Below are positions 1-9,335 of a stretch of DNA of 64,000 nt, in pieces. Source of the stretch: Hyaloraphidium curvatum (lineage: Eukaryota; Monoblepharomycota; Hyaloraphidiomycetes; Hyaloraphidiales; Hyaloraphidiaceae); NCBI GenBank assembly GCA_025558095.1, contig JAIVFI010000019.1:186001-250000 (forward strand), written 5' to 3'. The position numbers and the translations under genes are program-made. How positions within the stretch are numbered: the stretch's first letter is position 1; each line of letters starts with the position of its first letter. The notes beneath the pieces were generated by a model. That model was not told where the DNA came from, did no database searches, and saw only the letters and a program-made list of their open reading frames with translations.

Positions 1-1842
1 ATTTCGCCGCGCAGCGATGGTCCCCCCGTTCCTGCTGCGACGGGGCTGCCGGCAACGGCGGCCCTGGCGGCGACGGGCGGGGCGGAGACGCCCGGGCCCG
101 AGAGCGCGCGCGCCCCAGAGGTCGGGGCGACGAGCGCTGCTGATACCCTTCCGCCGATTGCGATACCCAGCACGAGCACTACGAGCACGACCACGAGCAC
201 GACCACCACGAGCTCGACGACCTCGTCCTCCCCCACGACCACCTCCTCCCCTTCCCCTACCCCGACTCCGGAACCCGAACCCGACCCGGAACCCATCGTC
301 GTCGTCGTCTCCTCGACGACCTTCACGAGCTACCGCCCCTCGCGCACGCGCATCCCCGGGATCGTGTACACCGATTCGCCCGTTTCCGCGTTCGAAGCCC
401 AGGGCCGCGCCGCGGGGGGGATTTCCAGCGGCGCGGTGGTGGGCATCGCGCTGGGGGTCACCGCTGCGACGGTGGCGGTGGTGGTAGGGGTTCTGTGGTG
501 GAGCAAGGGGCGCAAGAGGGCGAGGGACGCGGAGGTGGGCGGCGGATTGGAGCCCGAGGGAGGGGATGCGCCCGAGATGGCGATGGCGCTTGCCCAAGGC
601 GGAGAACCCAGGGCGCCGTCGTCGGCGGGCACAGCGGCCAGCCCGCCGCCCGGGTTTCCCGAGGATTGGGAGGCCGAGGCGGCAAAGGGGGCCGCGGCGG
701 CGGTCGGGATCGTGCGGCTTGCGCCTGCGAGCGAAGGCAGCGCCACCGCGGCGTCGCCCGCCGTCGCGCCGCAGGCCGCGCTGCTCGCCGCGCCGGCATC
801 GCTGCTCGCGGTACCCGACGCGGCCAGCGTGGTCGAGAGCCACGACGCCTTCTCCTTTGTCGAGACGCTGCCCGAGCTCCTCGGCCCCCCCGCGCCCGTG
901 CACGAGGGCCCGCCCCCGACCAACGTCAAGGAGCGCACGGCGGCCAAGCGGCTCGCCATCGCCGCGGCGCGGGCGCACCTGTACACGTCGCCGCACCAGG
1001 CCGACGCCGCGTCGGTGCTCTCGGCGCCGAGGAGCTACGCGCCCAGCGTGGCCACCTCGGCGGCGCCGGACAGGGCGGCGTCGCCGCTGCCCACCGTCGA
1101 CGGGTACCTCGCCGCGGACAGGAGGCTGGGCGGGCTGACGGCCGACGACGCGTCGAGCATCGCGCCGGGGGCGCCGTTCGTCAACCGCAGGCTGCCGTCG
1201 ACCCTGTCGGCGAGCACGCTGCAGTCGACCGTGGTCAGGGCCCTCAACTACCCGACCGTGCCCCCCGCCGCCGCGACGCCCGCGCCGCCGGATCCATCGC
1301 CCGTGCCGCCGGCGTCGCCAACCGCCAGCTCCGCCGGGTCGCCGGGGAGCAGGATGAAGGGACCGCGGCCGCTCGAGCCGCCGTCGCCCACCCGCGGTTC
1401 CGATGGGGAGGGCGAAGGGCGGTCGAGGTCGCCGTCGCCCGCGGATTCGGACCGTTCCCAGGACTCGCAAGTGCCCCTGCTCGCCGCATCTGCCGCAGCC
1501 GCCGCCGACCGCGGGTTGGCCGACCACCCCGCGCTCCCCTCCGCTCCGGTGCACCCGCCCAACACCTTCCACGTCGAGGTCGGCCGCCCGTTCAACGTGT
1601 CGCTGTCGCTTCCCCCCGGGGAGCACCGTGCCGCGCTGGCCGACGGCCGCCCGCTCCCGGCATGGCTCTCGCTCGAGGGCGGCATGCTCGGCGGCACGCC
1701 CTACTTCCTCGCGGCGCCGCTGGACGTGGTGGTGCTCGAGGGCAGGGAGAGGATCAGGGAGCTGAGGATCGTGCTGGTCGAGGGGGACGGGGGCGAGTCG
1801 GTGTTCGAGGGGAGGTCGCTGTGGGCCGAGTCGATCCAGTGA
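1..1842 (+). CDS. Axl2-like single-pass membrane protein (5' truncated by window edge)
   Basis: The reading frame is open from base 1, so the start lies outside the window; about 613 codons are visible. It begins with a Ser/Thr/Pro-rich stalk (runs of TST and TTTT around 180-300, then PEPEPDPEP), typical of an O-glycosylated extracellular region. One membrane segment follows at about 430-490 (GAVVGIALGVTAATVAVVVG), then the basic stop-transfer motif KGRKRARD. The rest is a long low-complexity tail. Near the C-terminus there is a block with FNVSLSLPPG, LPAWLSLEGG and LGGTP, the signature pattern of cadherin-like CADG domains found in fungal Axl2/Bud10 proteins. Axl2 marks bud sites and polarity in yeast; that role here is inference. 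By the positive-inside rule the CADG-like block would be cytosolic, which is odd. A simple Ser/Thr-rich stress sensor is the alternative. Confidence 0.6.
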   Translation: MSPRSDGPPVPAATGLPATAALAATGGAETPGPESARAPEVGATSAADTLPPIAIPSTSTTSTTTSTTTTSSTTSSSPTTTSSPSPTPTPEPEPDPEPIVVVVSSTTFTSYRPSRTRIPGIVYTDSPVSAFEAQGRAAGGISSGAVVGIALGVTAATVAVVVGVLWWSKGRKRARDAEVGGGLEPEGGDAPEMAMALAQGGEPRAPSSAGTAASPPPGFPEDWEAEAAKGAAAAVGIVRLAPASEGSATAASPAVAPQAALLAAPASLLAVPDAASVVESHDAFSFVETLPELLGPPAPVHEGPPPTNVKERTAAKRLAIAAARAHLYTSPHQADAASVLSAPRSYAPSVATSAAPDRAASPLPTVDGYLAADRRLGGLTADDASSIAPGAPFVNRRLPSTLSASTLQSTVVRALNYPTVPPAAATPAPPDPSPVPPASPTASSAGSPGSRMKGPRPLEPPSPTRGSDGEGEGRSRSPSPADSDRSQDSQVPLLAASAAAAADRGLADHPALPSAPVHPPNTFHVEVGRPFNVSLSLPPGEHRAALADGRPLPAWLSLEGGMLGGTPYFLAAPLDVVVLEGRERIRELRIVLVEGDGGESVFEGRSLWAESIQ

Positions 1843-2117
1843 TCCGCCGATGACCGTTTGGGACCTTTTGTACGCCGACATCATGTCTTATTGCGCATCA
1901 TGCATAGATCTGCATCGTTTCGTCTGCTGCCTTCTTCGTCGGGCTCGTTTTCCTCGCCGTTCACCGTCGTCAAGCCTCCACCTCCTTCGATTGGGGACGC
2001 CTCGAGCAGTTAAAGACTGGGACGCCGGAGGACACGTTTCGTGGTCTTCGTTGGTATTGTTTCACGTGCAACACAGAAATCAGCATAATGACCAGTCACG
2101 AAGTGGGTATCTTGCAA

Positions 2118-3782
2118 TCAGAGAGCAAGGACCGCCGCGATCACCGCCAGCGCTGCCGCCGCGCCCGGGCCGGAGATCCTCCCCGCGGAGCTGGGTCTAA
2201 AGGTGGTCGAGGACGTGGTGGCGGTGCTCGTCGCTGCCGAGGAGGCCACCGAGCTGGAGGCCGCGGAGAAGGTGGTGGCCGGCGAAGGGGAAGGCGAGAG
2301 GGTGGTCGTCGCGGCGGTGGGCACGTCGGAGGTGGTAACGACGACGGAGGTGGCCACCGATGTTGCCGTGAATACCGGCGAGGCGGATGTAGTCACGAAC
2401 GACGTTGCGGCCGAGGTGGTCGGCGCGATCGTCGTGGTGGTGCCGGCCGTGATCGTCGTCAGCCCGCCCGGAACGACGATCCCCAGCCCCGAAGCGTCCT
2501 TGGCGATTGCGTTGAGCGGTGCCGTCGCGGCCGCGTTCCTGGCGCAGATCGGCGACGTCATGTTGACGCAGGCGCCGCCGTCGGCCAGGCACGACAGGCC
2601 GCCCCCTGGCTCCTGTCGCACGATGAAGTAGCCGGTGCCGTTGTTCAGGGGGCCCAGCGAGGTGAAGGGGTCCACGGGGATGGGGCCGGTGGCCGCCACC
2701 CACGGGCTCGAGCCGGTCGTGGGGCCGGTGGGACCGAGGTAGGTGCAGTTGTAGCCTAGCACGTCCGCGTTGGGTCCAACAGTGCCGTTGTAGTAGGTTC
2801 CGTCGGCAAAGTACCTCTTGGCGCGTGTGCAGCGGTCGGGGTCGGCGGCGCTGGCCTTGCAGGGTGCCGTCGGGATCGCCACCTGCGAGCTGAACGAGTT
2901 GGCGGCGGTGAAGCAGCAGGCCATGGGCAGTTCGAGGCACTCGGTATCGCCCTGCTTGGCCACGGCACACAGCACGTGGCCGTCGCCGTCGAGGCGGATA
3001 AGGGTGTCGCTGGTGGCGTTCGTGCCGTAGATGGGGCACAGGAAGCGCGTGCCGCGGGGATCAGGCACCGTGGAGCCGTAAAGCGTGCTCGTGTTGTCGA
3101 TCACGAGCCGCGGACAGCCCATGCCGAGCGCGCAGAAGGTGTTTTGCGGGATCGGTGCCGTGCTGTTGAACTGCACGGCGGCGAAGCCGTAGTCGCCCGA
3201 TTGCTGCTCGACGGCGCCAAAGTTCTCCTGGAGGGCGTCCCACGCGCAGGGGCCGATCTGCGAGCACGCCATGTCCGAGTAGGCGCCCTTCGTGACGGGC
3301 GCGACGGTCCAGAGCGACGAGACCTCGTTCATGTCGCACCCGCCGCAGGCGCCGGTGTTGAATTGGCCGCACGTCCCGCTCCCGGTCGGAGGGGACGAGC
3401 GGATCGTGAAGTTGAGATAGTAGCTGTAAAGTGGGCATCGTCAGACGCGTCTCCGCTGCCCGAGCGCGGGCCACGCTCACCGGAAGTCCTGCGGCTGCAG
3501 GCCGTTTGTCTCGCCCGGCGGGCACGGCTCCTCGGTGCCGTTGACCTGCGTCAACCCGGGGATGACGTCGGGGCCGCAGGGCGCGGGACAGAATTCCCAT
3601 TTGGGCGGTCGCCCAGATCCGGAGAAGGAGCCGGTGTTGTAGTTGGCGCGGCACGCGGGCTTGCCGGTCGCGGGGTCCGTCGAGTTCACAAAGGTCCAGT
3701 ACGGGGGCACCGGCGGGGGGAAGTTGGCAACGGCGGGCGTCACGAGGGCGGCCACGATGGCGAGTGCTGCTGCGAGTTTCAT
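2118..3782 (-). CDS. secreted GPI-anchored cysteine-rich surface protein
   Basis: The start at 3782 opens a clear signal peptide (MKLAAALAIVAALVTPAVA). Exon 1 runs to about 3480. An intron of about 60 nt (GTGAGC donor, CTGAC branch, TTTACAG acceptor near 3419) restores the frame into exon 2, which continues to the stop at 2118. The mature protein has many cysteines in its first half (CPAPC, CGQF, CGGC, CSQIGPC) and several N-glycosylation sequons (NGT, NCT, NST, NMT). It then has a Ser/Thr/Ala stalk and a hydrophobic C-terminus (AAALAVIAAVLAL) preceded by small residues, as in a GPI-attachment signal. No enzymatic motif was seen. It is probably a cell-wall or plasma-membrane surface protein of unknown function. 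Confidence 0.8.
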
Positions 3783-4469
3783 TTTTGGGCACCGGTTCGC
3801 GATGCGGGTCCGGTGGCGGCGCGGAGCTTTTGAGGCATGTCGGGCGGGTTTAGAGGCGGCGGTGCGTCGAGGCGCAGCACACTGCCCCAAAGTCCCCTCG
3901 CCAGAACATCGCCTGCCTATTTTAATGATCGCCCATTGGGCACCCACCACATGGCAAGCATCTGCTCTCCGATCTGGGTGCCGTGGGCACCTAACGCTCA
4001 CTAGTCCGGCTTCCCAGTCCTGTCAAGTAATGGACCAAGCCGCCGCTGAACATTCTTTTGGAGGCTGTCTTATTGTCGCTGCAAGCTACGCCAATGCGGA
4101 TAAGCGCCGAATGGGACATCGTACCGGCACCCAGTCCGCGACATATCACAGCCGGTGGCGCCGGCCGGGACATACCCAGGCCGTGCACAAGTACCGAAGT
4201 CCGATTGCCATCGCAGCCGCGACGTCCAAAATAATGGAAACGAGCCCCTTCGAGTTCGACCCGTCCGGGCGCCGGACATTCTGCATGGTAAACTTGGCGC
4301 AAGCCCAGGCCTGCGCCAGTCCTATATCGCCATCCGGCGCCGCGTCCACGTCTCCGCCGTTCCCCTCCCGTACTCCATCGCAATGGCAACATCACTAGTT
4401 CCGCGGCGCCGATGAGCCACACTGCAAGCGGCACAGGCACCGGCGGGCGCCCACCCGCAACCGATGTCG

Positions 4470-4830
4470 CCGGCGCCGCATCCCCTGCGTGATCCGACCC
4501 CTGGCATCACAGCCACCTCGGTCCACCATCCTTGATCCATCCCACGCTGCAATCCAGGAACCTCTGTAGCGTTCGAACGCGGAAGAGCAGGCATGGTGCC
4601 GCAAATCGCCGCCACAAACGCACAGGGTTTCGACCTGCGCCTGTGCGGGCTTCCTGCGGCGCCTCGCCGCCCACGTGCTCCACAAGCGTATAGGTAGTTA
4701 CGCGGCGGCCTGAGGCGACATTCGAAAGGAACCGTGGCGGCTGCGTCTGATGCCCCGCGCAGGCCGCCTCGACCATGTCCACCGAGAAGCCCCGCGGCGA
4801 AAGGCGCCGCTGCCGCGTCCACGGTGCAGC
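4470..4830. repeat. diverged repeat, copy A
   Basis: This shares a scattered set of words, in the same order, with a block about 0.9 kb downstream: GAAGAGCAGGCATGGTGCCGC (copy B has C for T), GGCGCCTCGCCGCC, and GGCTGCGTCTGATGCC (copy B GGCTACGTCTGAGGCG). The spacing is similar. Many mismatches separate the words, so the copies are old or only loosely related. No coding potential was recognised. Confidence 0.45.
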
Positions 4831-5389
4831 AGATCAATCATGAGGCAATGAAGAAGACTGCCAAGAGGTGAAGTACCCGTCGCGGAGTTCCAGCTCAACA
4901 GTTGCTTTCGCGGCGTCGAGCCGGGGAAAGCCCGCGACGAGAGGTCCGTCCGATGCCTTTCCGGGCCGGGCGGTCGTCGCGGCACTCCGTTTGGCGATGC
5001 CTCCACCTGCGATGCGACGCAGGCGGGGTAGATCGCGGGCGCCGCGACGGTACCCAGCGGGTGGCGAGTGACAGCTGGTGCTTTTGGTGCACGTCGGTTT
5101 CGCCGGCGCCCGCGAGAGCATGCCAACCAATTGCCAACACATTCGGCAGCAATGAGCGGCCCCGCCCCCGCGGGCTCCGAGTCAGTCTCCTCTGCGCTGA
5201 TGTCCCGCAATCTGCCGCGATCGCCGGATGACACCTCCCGTGTTCCCGATCGCGTGTGCTTCGCCGTCCCGGCCGCGCCGTCCCATGCGGCCTCGCTTCC
5301 TCGCATCCGCTTCAGACTGGCATTTTCTGCCAGATCAAATCCATGCCCGCGGCGCTGGGGCTAGCCATGCCTGGATGGGGCCACCACGA

Positions 5390-5780
5390 ATAGTGCGCTG
5401 CGGCAACCCCGCGCGTCCCGGCGCCGTCCGCGGTCCTCGATCTGCGATTGCGGCGATGCAGTCCGATGTTTCGGTAGCTTCCAAGATCCTGGCGGCCGAG
5501 AAGAGCAGGCATGGCGCCGCGTTTCTTCGAGCCGCTCGGCACAGGCACGCAACCTGCGCAGCGCGGGTCAGATCGCGGCGCCTCGCCGCCCGACTGCTTG
5601 GAAGCTCGTGGATCATGGCGCGGCGTCACGCGGGAAGCTTTCATGCGCAGCCGAGTGGCTACGTCTGAGGCGCCGCGGTGCTGCCGCGCCCCGCTGTCCT
5701 GGAGGTGCCCGTTCCGGGAACTGCGGGTGCCCGTCCATAGGTTCAGCCAACGCGATACCCATGACAGCTGAATGTGACGC
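5390..5780. repeat. diverged repeat, copy B
   Basis: Second copy of the block described at 4470-4830, in direct orientation. The best-conserved word is at about 5501 (GAAGAGCAGGCATGGCGCCG). The two copies are too different to align base by base by eye. Confidence 0.45.
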
Positions 5781-6208
5781 ATCTCGTCGTGGCCCGCTCT
5801 CTACGAACTTAAAACAGGCGCTTCCGCGGCCGTCGAGCTGGAGAGTGAAAGCCGCGACGGGAGCTCCTTCCACTCGGTCGAGGCTTGCGGCCCAGCAACC
5901 GTCGCAGTACCCCGACGATGGCCAACCGCTTCCCGTGATACAACGGCGATTGGACGGCCGAAGGTAACGCAACTGTCCCGGGAGGGCGATGAGCTGGCGG
6001 TCGCGCAGACGTGCGTCTTCGGCGTCCGCAGGAGTTGGAGGAGCATGAATTACCACCTGAGCGGCGGCAATAAACGCCTCCACCGCCTCGAGGACTCCGG
6101 CTCCTTCGTCTCTGTGCGCTTGTTTCCTGTGCGCGGCGTCGGGTGATGGGAGACTTCCGACTCGGCGGACAACGAGCTGAGTCACCCATCCGCCCGCACT
6201 CCAACGCC

Positions 6209-6676
6209 ATGCCGAAACGCAAGGCCGCCCCCGACACGGAAGCGGAGGAGCCACGCAGACTGCGCAGCCGGACGGTGCCCGCGGCGCAGGAGGGCAGAGC
6301 CGCGGGCGGGGCGCAGAAGGCGCGCTCCGCCGCCGCTAGCAAGAAGCCCGCCTCGCGCGGCAAGGCGAAGGCGGCGCCCGCGAAGCAGCCCGCCGAGGGG
6401 GACACGGAGCCTGCGCACACCCCGGCACGCTCCAAGAAGCCAGTCAACCGCGCCGCCGGCGAGGCCCGCTCCGCCGCAGAAGCCTCCCCCGACATCCTCA
6501 TTAACCGCGCCCCCGTGCTCACCTTGTGGGTCTGCGTGGTGGCCGAGCGCGAGGGGTACGACCACGACGCCGCGCTGACCTTCGGGAGGTGGATAGCGGG
6601 GTACTTTGCGCAGGCAAAGGGGCGCAAGGAGGGCAGATTCGTGGGGCTGCCCGGCCTGCTCCCGCGCGAGACATAG
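6209..6676 (+). CDS. small basic conserved fungal protein
   Basis: The ATG at 6209 is preferred over upstream starts because it begins the basic head MPKRKAAPDTEAEEPRR. About 155 residues: an N-terminal half rich in Ala, Lys and Arg with NLS-like stretches, then a compact conserved-looking block (NRAPVLTLWVCVVAEREGY, then HDAALTFGRW, then AQAKGRKEG). I recall that block as typical of an uncharacterised fungal family; this recall is not verified. The function is unknown and a nuclear location is possible. The 3' end converges on, and may overlap, the end of the short-chain dehydrogenase on the other strand. A 3' intron cannot be excluded because a GTGGGG donor-like site lies near the end. Confidence 0.6.
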   Translation: MPKRKAAPDTEAEEPRRLRSRTVPAAQEGRAAGGAQKARSAAASKKPASRGKAKAAPAKQPAEGDTEPAHTPARSKKPVNRAAGEARSAAEASPDILINRAPVLTLWVCVVAEREGYDHDAALTFGRWIAGYFAQAKGRKEGRFVGLPGLLPRET

Positions 6677-7704
6677 TCCTCGCCGTCGGCGTCCTTCGGA
6701 TACTCCCGCGCCTCCCCGCCCTCCCCGCTCACGACGAACGTGGTGCCCCGGCATTCCTCGTCCTCGATCAGCTTCAACACCGCCGCGACCACAGCCTCCA
6801 TCGGTGTCCATCCGCCGAGCATGGGCAGGAACCTCCGCCAGTAACCCGTCGCTGCGGCCTCCTCCGGCGTGGCACCGAACCCGAGCTTGGACATGATCGG
6901 CGTCCAGACGGCACCAGGGCACACCACTCCCGTACGGATCGGCGAGCGATCGAGGCCGGCGGACCAGGCGCGGGCCTCGAGGTCGCCCTGCATCGCGGTG
7001 CAGAAGGCGATCGTGCCGGCCTTGGCGGCTTGGTCTGCCGGAAGGTGGCGGCGTCAGCATACCCCGGGTCCAGTTTCGGAAAATTGGCCCGCAACCCACA
7101 GCAGTACCCTGGCAAGGCGTATCTCCGGTAGATGCCGTGTGCGCCCCCCAAGGACGAGTTGGCGACAAACACCCCCGGTGTCTCGGTGCGGAGCCAGTGG
7201 TTGACCGCGGACTTGGCCAGTAGCATCGTGGCCAGGAGGTTCCCGTTGACGGCGCTGATGGCAACGGAGTCGTCGTTGTCCAGGAAGGAGCCCTCAGTGC
7301 CGTATCCTGCGTTGGCGAACACGATTTCGCAGGTACCAAAGGCGTCCACGGCGGCGCGGAACGCCGCCTTGACCGAGTCAAAGTCATTGAGATCCTGCGC
7401 GGCCAATCGTCGTCCAGCTTGGCCCCGCAGCTGGGACGGTCGGGCGCCGACGCACCATCTTGGCGAACCTCGCCCTGCCCTCCCCATGCTTTACCGCGAG
7501 CTCGCGGAGGACCTCCGCCGCGACATTCTCGTTGCGATTCGCGATCATGATCCCGCGGCAGCCCCGTGAGAGAAGCTCCTCCACGACGGCGAGTCCGGTC
7601 CCCTGCTGCGACGTCGGCGTTCGGATCGCGCGGGATCCCGGAGAATCGCGCACCTCCGTCCCGCCGGTGACCAATGCCACCTTATCTTGCACGTTGAAGA
7701 CCAT
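6650..7704 (-). CDS. short-chain dehydrogenase/reductase
   Basis: The start at 7704 gives MVFNVQDKVALVTGG. Removing an intron at 7604-7653 (GTGCGC...CAGCAG) creates the canonical Rossmann motif TGGTEGTG. A second intron (GTGCGT...GCGCAG, about 7395-7460) joins FAKM to DLNDFDSV. Then come the FANAGYG block (NNAG equivalent) and SSLGG. A third intron (GTGGGT...CGGCAG, about 7040-7110) creates the catalytic Y-Q-A-A-K. The protein continues through the VVCPGAVWTPIM block typical of classical SDRs. It is an NAD(P)-dependent oxidoreductase; the substrate is not predictable. The 3' end is uncertain, since the frame stays open past 6660 opposite the plus-strand gene. Confidence 0.82.
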
Positions 7705-8234
7705 CTCTGCTGTAACGGAGGTGACGGAGGGGATCGGGGTAGTTGGACGGGCCCGGGCAGGGGCCTCCGCCAGGACGGGCCTTGGCCGGAAGTGCGACAG
7801 AAGGGAAACTGCGCCGCGCCGGCTCCTTCCGGGAAGTGGAATGGGCCGAGTGAGTGGCGTCGAAGTGAATCGACGTTCCGCGGCAAGTCCAAGTGTGAGT
7901 TGGTGGCAAGGCCGAGCATTCGAATCCGGGAACATTCGACGCCGGCCGCTTAGGCCGCCCGAAGAGAGGATGCCAGGGAATAGCTGATTGTTCATCTACC
8001 TGGCAACTTTTTGCGAGTGCTTGGCGGGATTCGGTCGATACCGGCATGCAGAGCTACAGTGCGCTAGGCAGCTTTCAAGTTCACGGAATCTTGATAGGCA
8101 ATACGGAAGATCTAATGGAGCTACGACTCGAACGTCTATCCTAAACAACTCAAATAATCAGGTCTTGAATCATCGTTCAGTGTAACGCGTCTTCGTGTCT
8201 TCGAAATGCCTCCGACTCCCTCAGCTTTTCCCAT
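7705..8234. other. intergenic, no gene recognised
   Basis: About 530 bases hold no supported gene. This presumably includes the SDR promoter (right side of that gene) and the 3' flank of the DUF4267 gene. It is more AT-rich around 8050-8200 than its neighbours. Confidence 0.5.
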
Positions 8235-8627
8235 CTAGACCGATGCAGCCCACCACCACAGCCCGCTGATCAGCCCCAGTATCACCCCGATGCCTGCATG
8301 CAAGTAGTACGGCCTGGGTCCCTCCACCTTGCGCACCCGCACCAGCACCGCGTCGAAGACCGTCAGCGGCACGGTGCAGGTCACGAGCACCGCTGTGCCT
8401 CTCGCTTCCCCGAGTCCGGCGAGCACCGCGACGGCGATGGCGATGGCCGTGTTGCGAGAGGCGTAAACGCGGACGAAGGCGCCATCGTCGGCTTCGTCGC
8501 GGGGGAGCCCGAATCGCTTCGCTGCGACCAGCGGCCGGAAGAGAGCGTTGGCCGCGCTGGCGAGCATGACGGCGATGAAAGGGAAGGTGACGGAGCGGGC
8601 GGCGATGAGGGCGGTATTGGACGACAT
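8235..8627 (-). CDS. DUF4267 family membrane protein
   Basis: The start at 8627 (MSSNTALIAARSVTFPFIAV) gives 130 residues in a single exon. It has about four hydrophobic segments: PFIAVMLASAANALF, TAIAIAVAVLAGLGEA, AVLVTCTVPLTVFDAVLV and GIGVILGLISGLWWWAA. The arrangement, with a charged loop containing FVRVYASRN between the first two helices, fits the DUF4267 family of small fungal and bacterial membrane proteins of unknown function. An upstream in-frame ATG at 8681 would add 18 residues, but it sits before a polar stretch and is less likely. Confidence 0.75.
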   Translation of the reverse strand: MSSNTALIAARSVTFPFIAVMLASAANALFRPLVAAKRFGLPRDEADDGAFVRVYASRNTAIAIAVAVLAGLGEARGTAVLVTCTVPLTVFDAVLVRVRKVEGPRPYYLHAGIGVILGLISGLWWWAASV

Positions 8628-9335
8628 TTGCGTGTTGTGTTTGGCGGAGAGGAGGCGGGGAATGAGTCGATGAGTTGGCAACTGACTTGATTGTGCCCGA
8701 CTCCCCGCGCCGGATCCCTCGCTCTTATAGTCTCGCGGCGCGGTGAAGCTCTGTCTCTGCCGTCGAAAAATTGAAGTTTCGTTATGTTATGTTCGGCGCC
8801 GCGGCAGGCGGTGGCGTGACTTTCGCGTGAGCGGCGGAAAACGGGTCTCGCCGCTGGCACCCCGCCCGAGGTTCCGCCGCTCCGCTCCGCCGCTACCCAT
8901 CGTCCGCCAACCCGCCCGGCCGGCCTTTCCGTCGAGCTCTACTTGGGAACGAGCTCAATCTTCTCTTCTGTCGATTGGTTTTCGGCGGGATTCGGTCCGA
9001 GAAGAATGCGTGGAGATGCGGGCAAAGGCTCCAACTGCACGCTTCGAAGGCGGACACGACCGATTCTGCGGCCGGTGTGAAGGCGACAATCTATTCTCTC
9101 TCCTTGTACGCGGTCCGTTCCGGCACATCTGCAAAAGGCTGCCCTCAGAGTTAGTGTTGCGCTGCTGCCGGTCCCAAGATTCCAGGAGGTCCACGAAGTG
9201 CCTCAGCAGTAATAAAGACATCTCACTGCCCGGCATGAAAGCCGAATCTCGTCAAGATAACGCTTAACAGGAAGCTCATCCCGGGCCCATTGCAAGAGAA
9301 AGTGTCCAAAAGACGCTCGCCTGTGCTTTCCTCCC
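8628..9335. other. intergenic, no gene recognised
   Basis: About 700 bases between two same-strand genes. The promoter of the DUF4267 gene should lie near 8630-8750, where a TATA-like TTATAG occurs at about 8736. The rest shows no coding pattern or repeat. Confidence 0.45.

Larger units (their letters stand above)
3783..6208. other. gene-poor region with diverged repeats
   Basis: About 2.4 kb has no convincing gene. Open frames exist on both strands, but they overlap each other, lack recognisable motifs and resemble the chance frames expected at this GC content. Two related blocks (listed separately) suggest decayed repetitive DNA. I see no terminal inverted repeats or transposase motifs. 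Confidence 0.5.

Noticed and set aside
495-1853. 452-codon plus-strand frame overlapping the Axl2-like gene
   Set aside because: Shifted frame of the same strand, Arg/Gly/Ala-rich and motif-free; the other frame has a transmembrane helix and CADG motifs.
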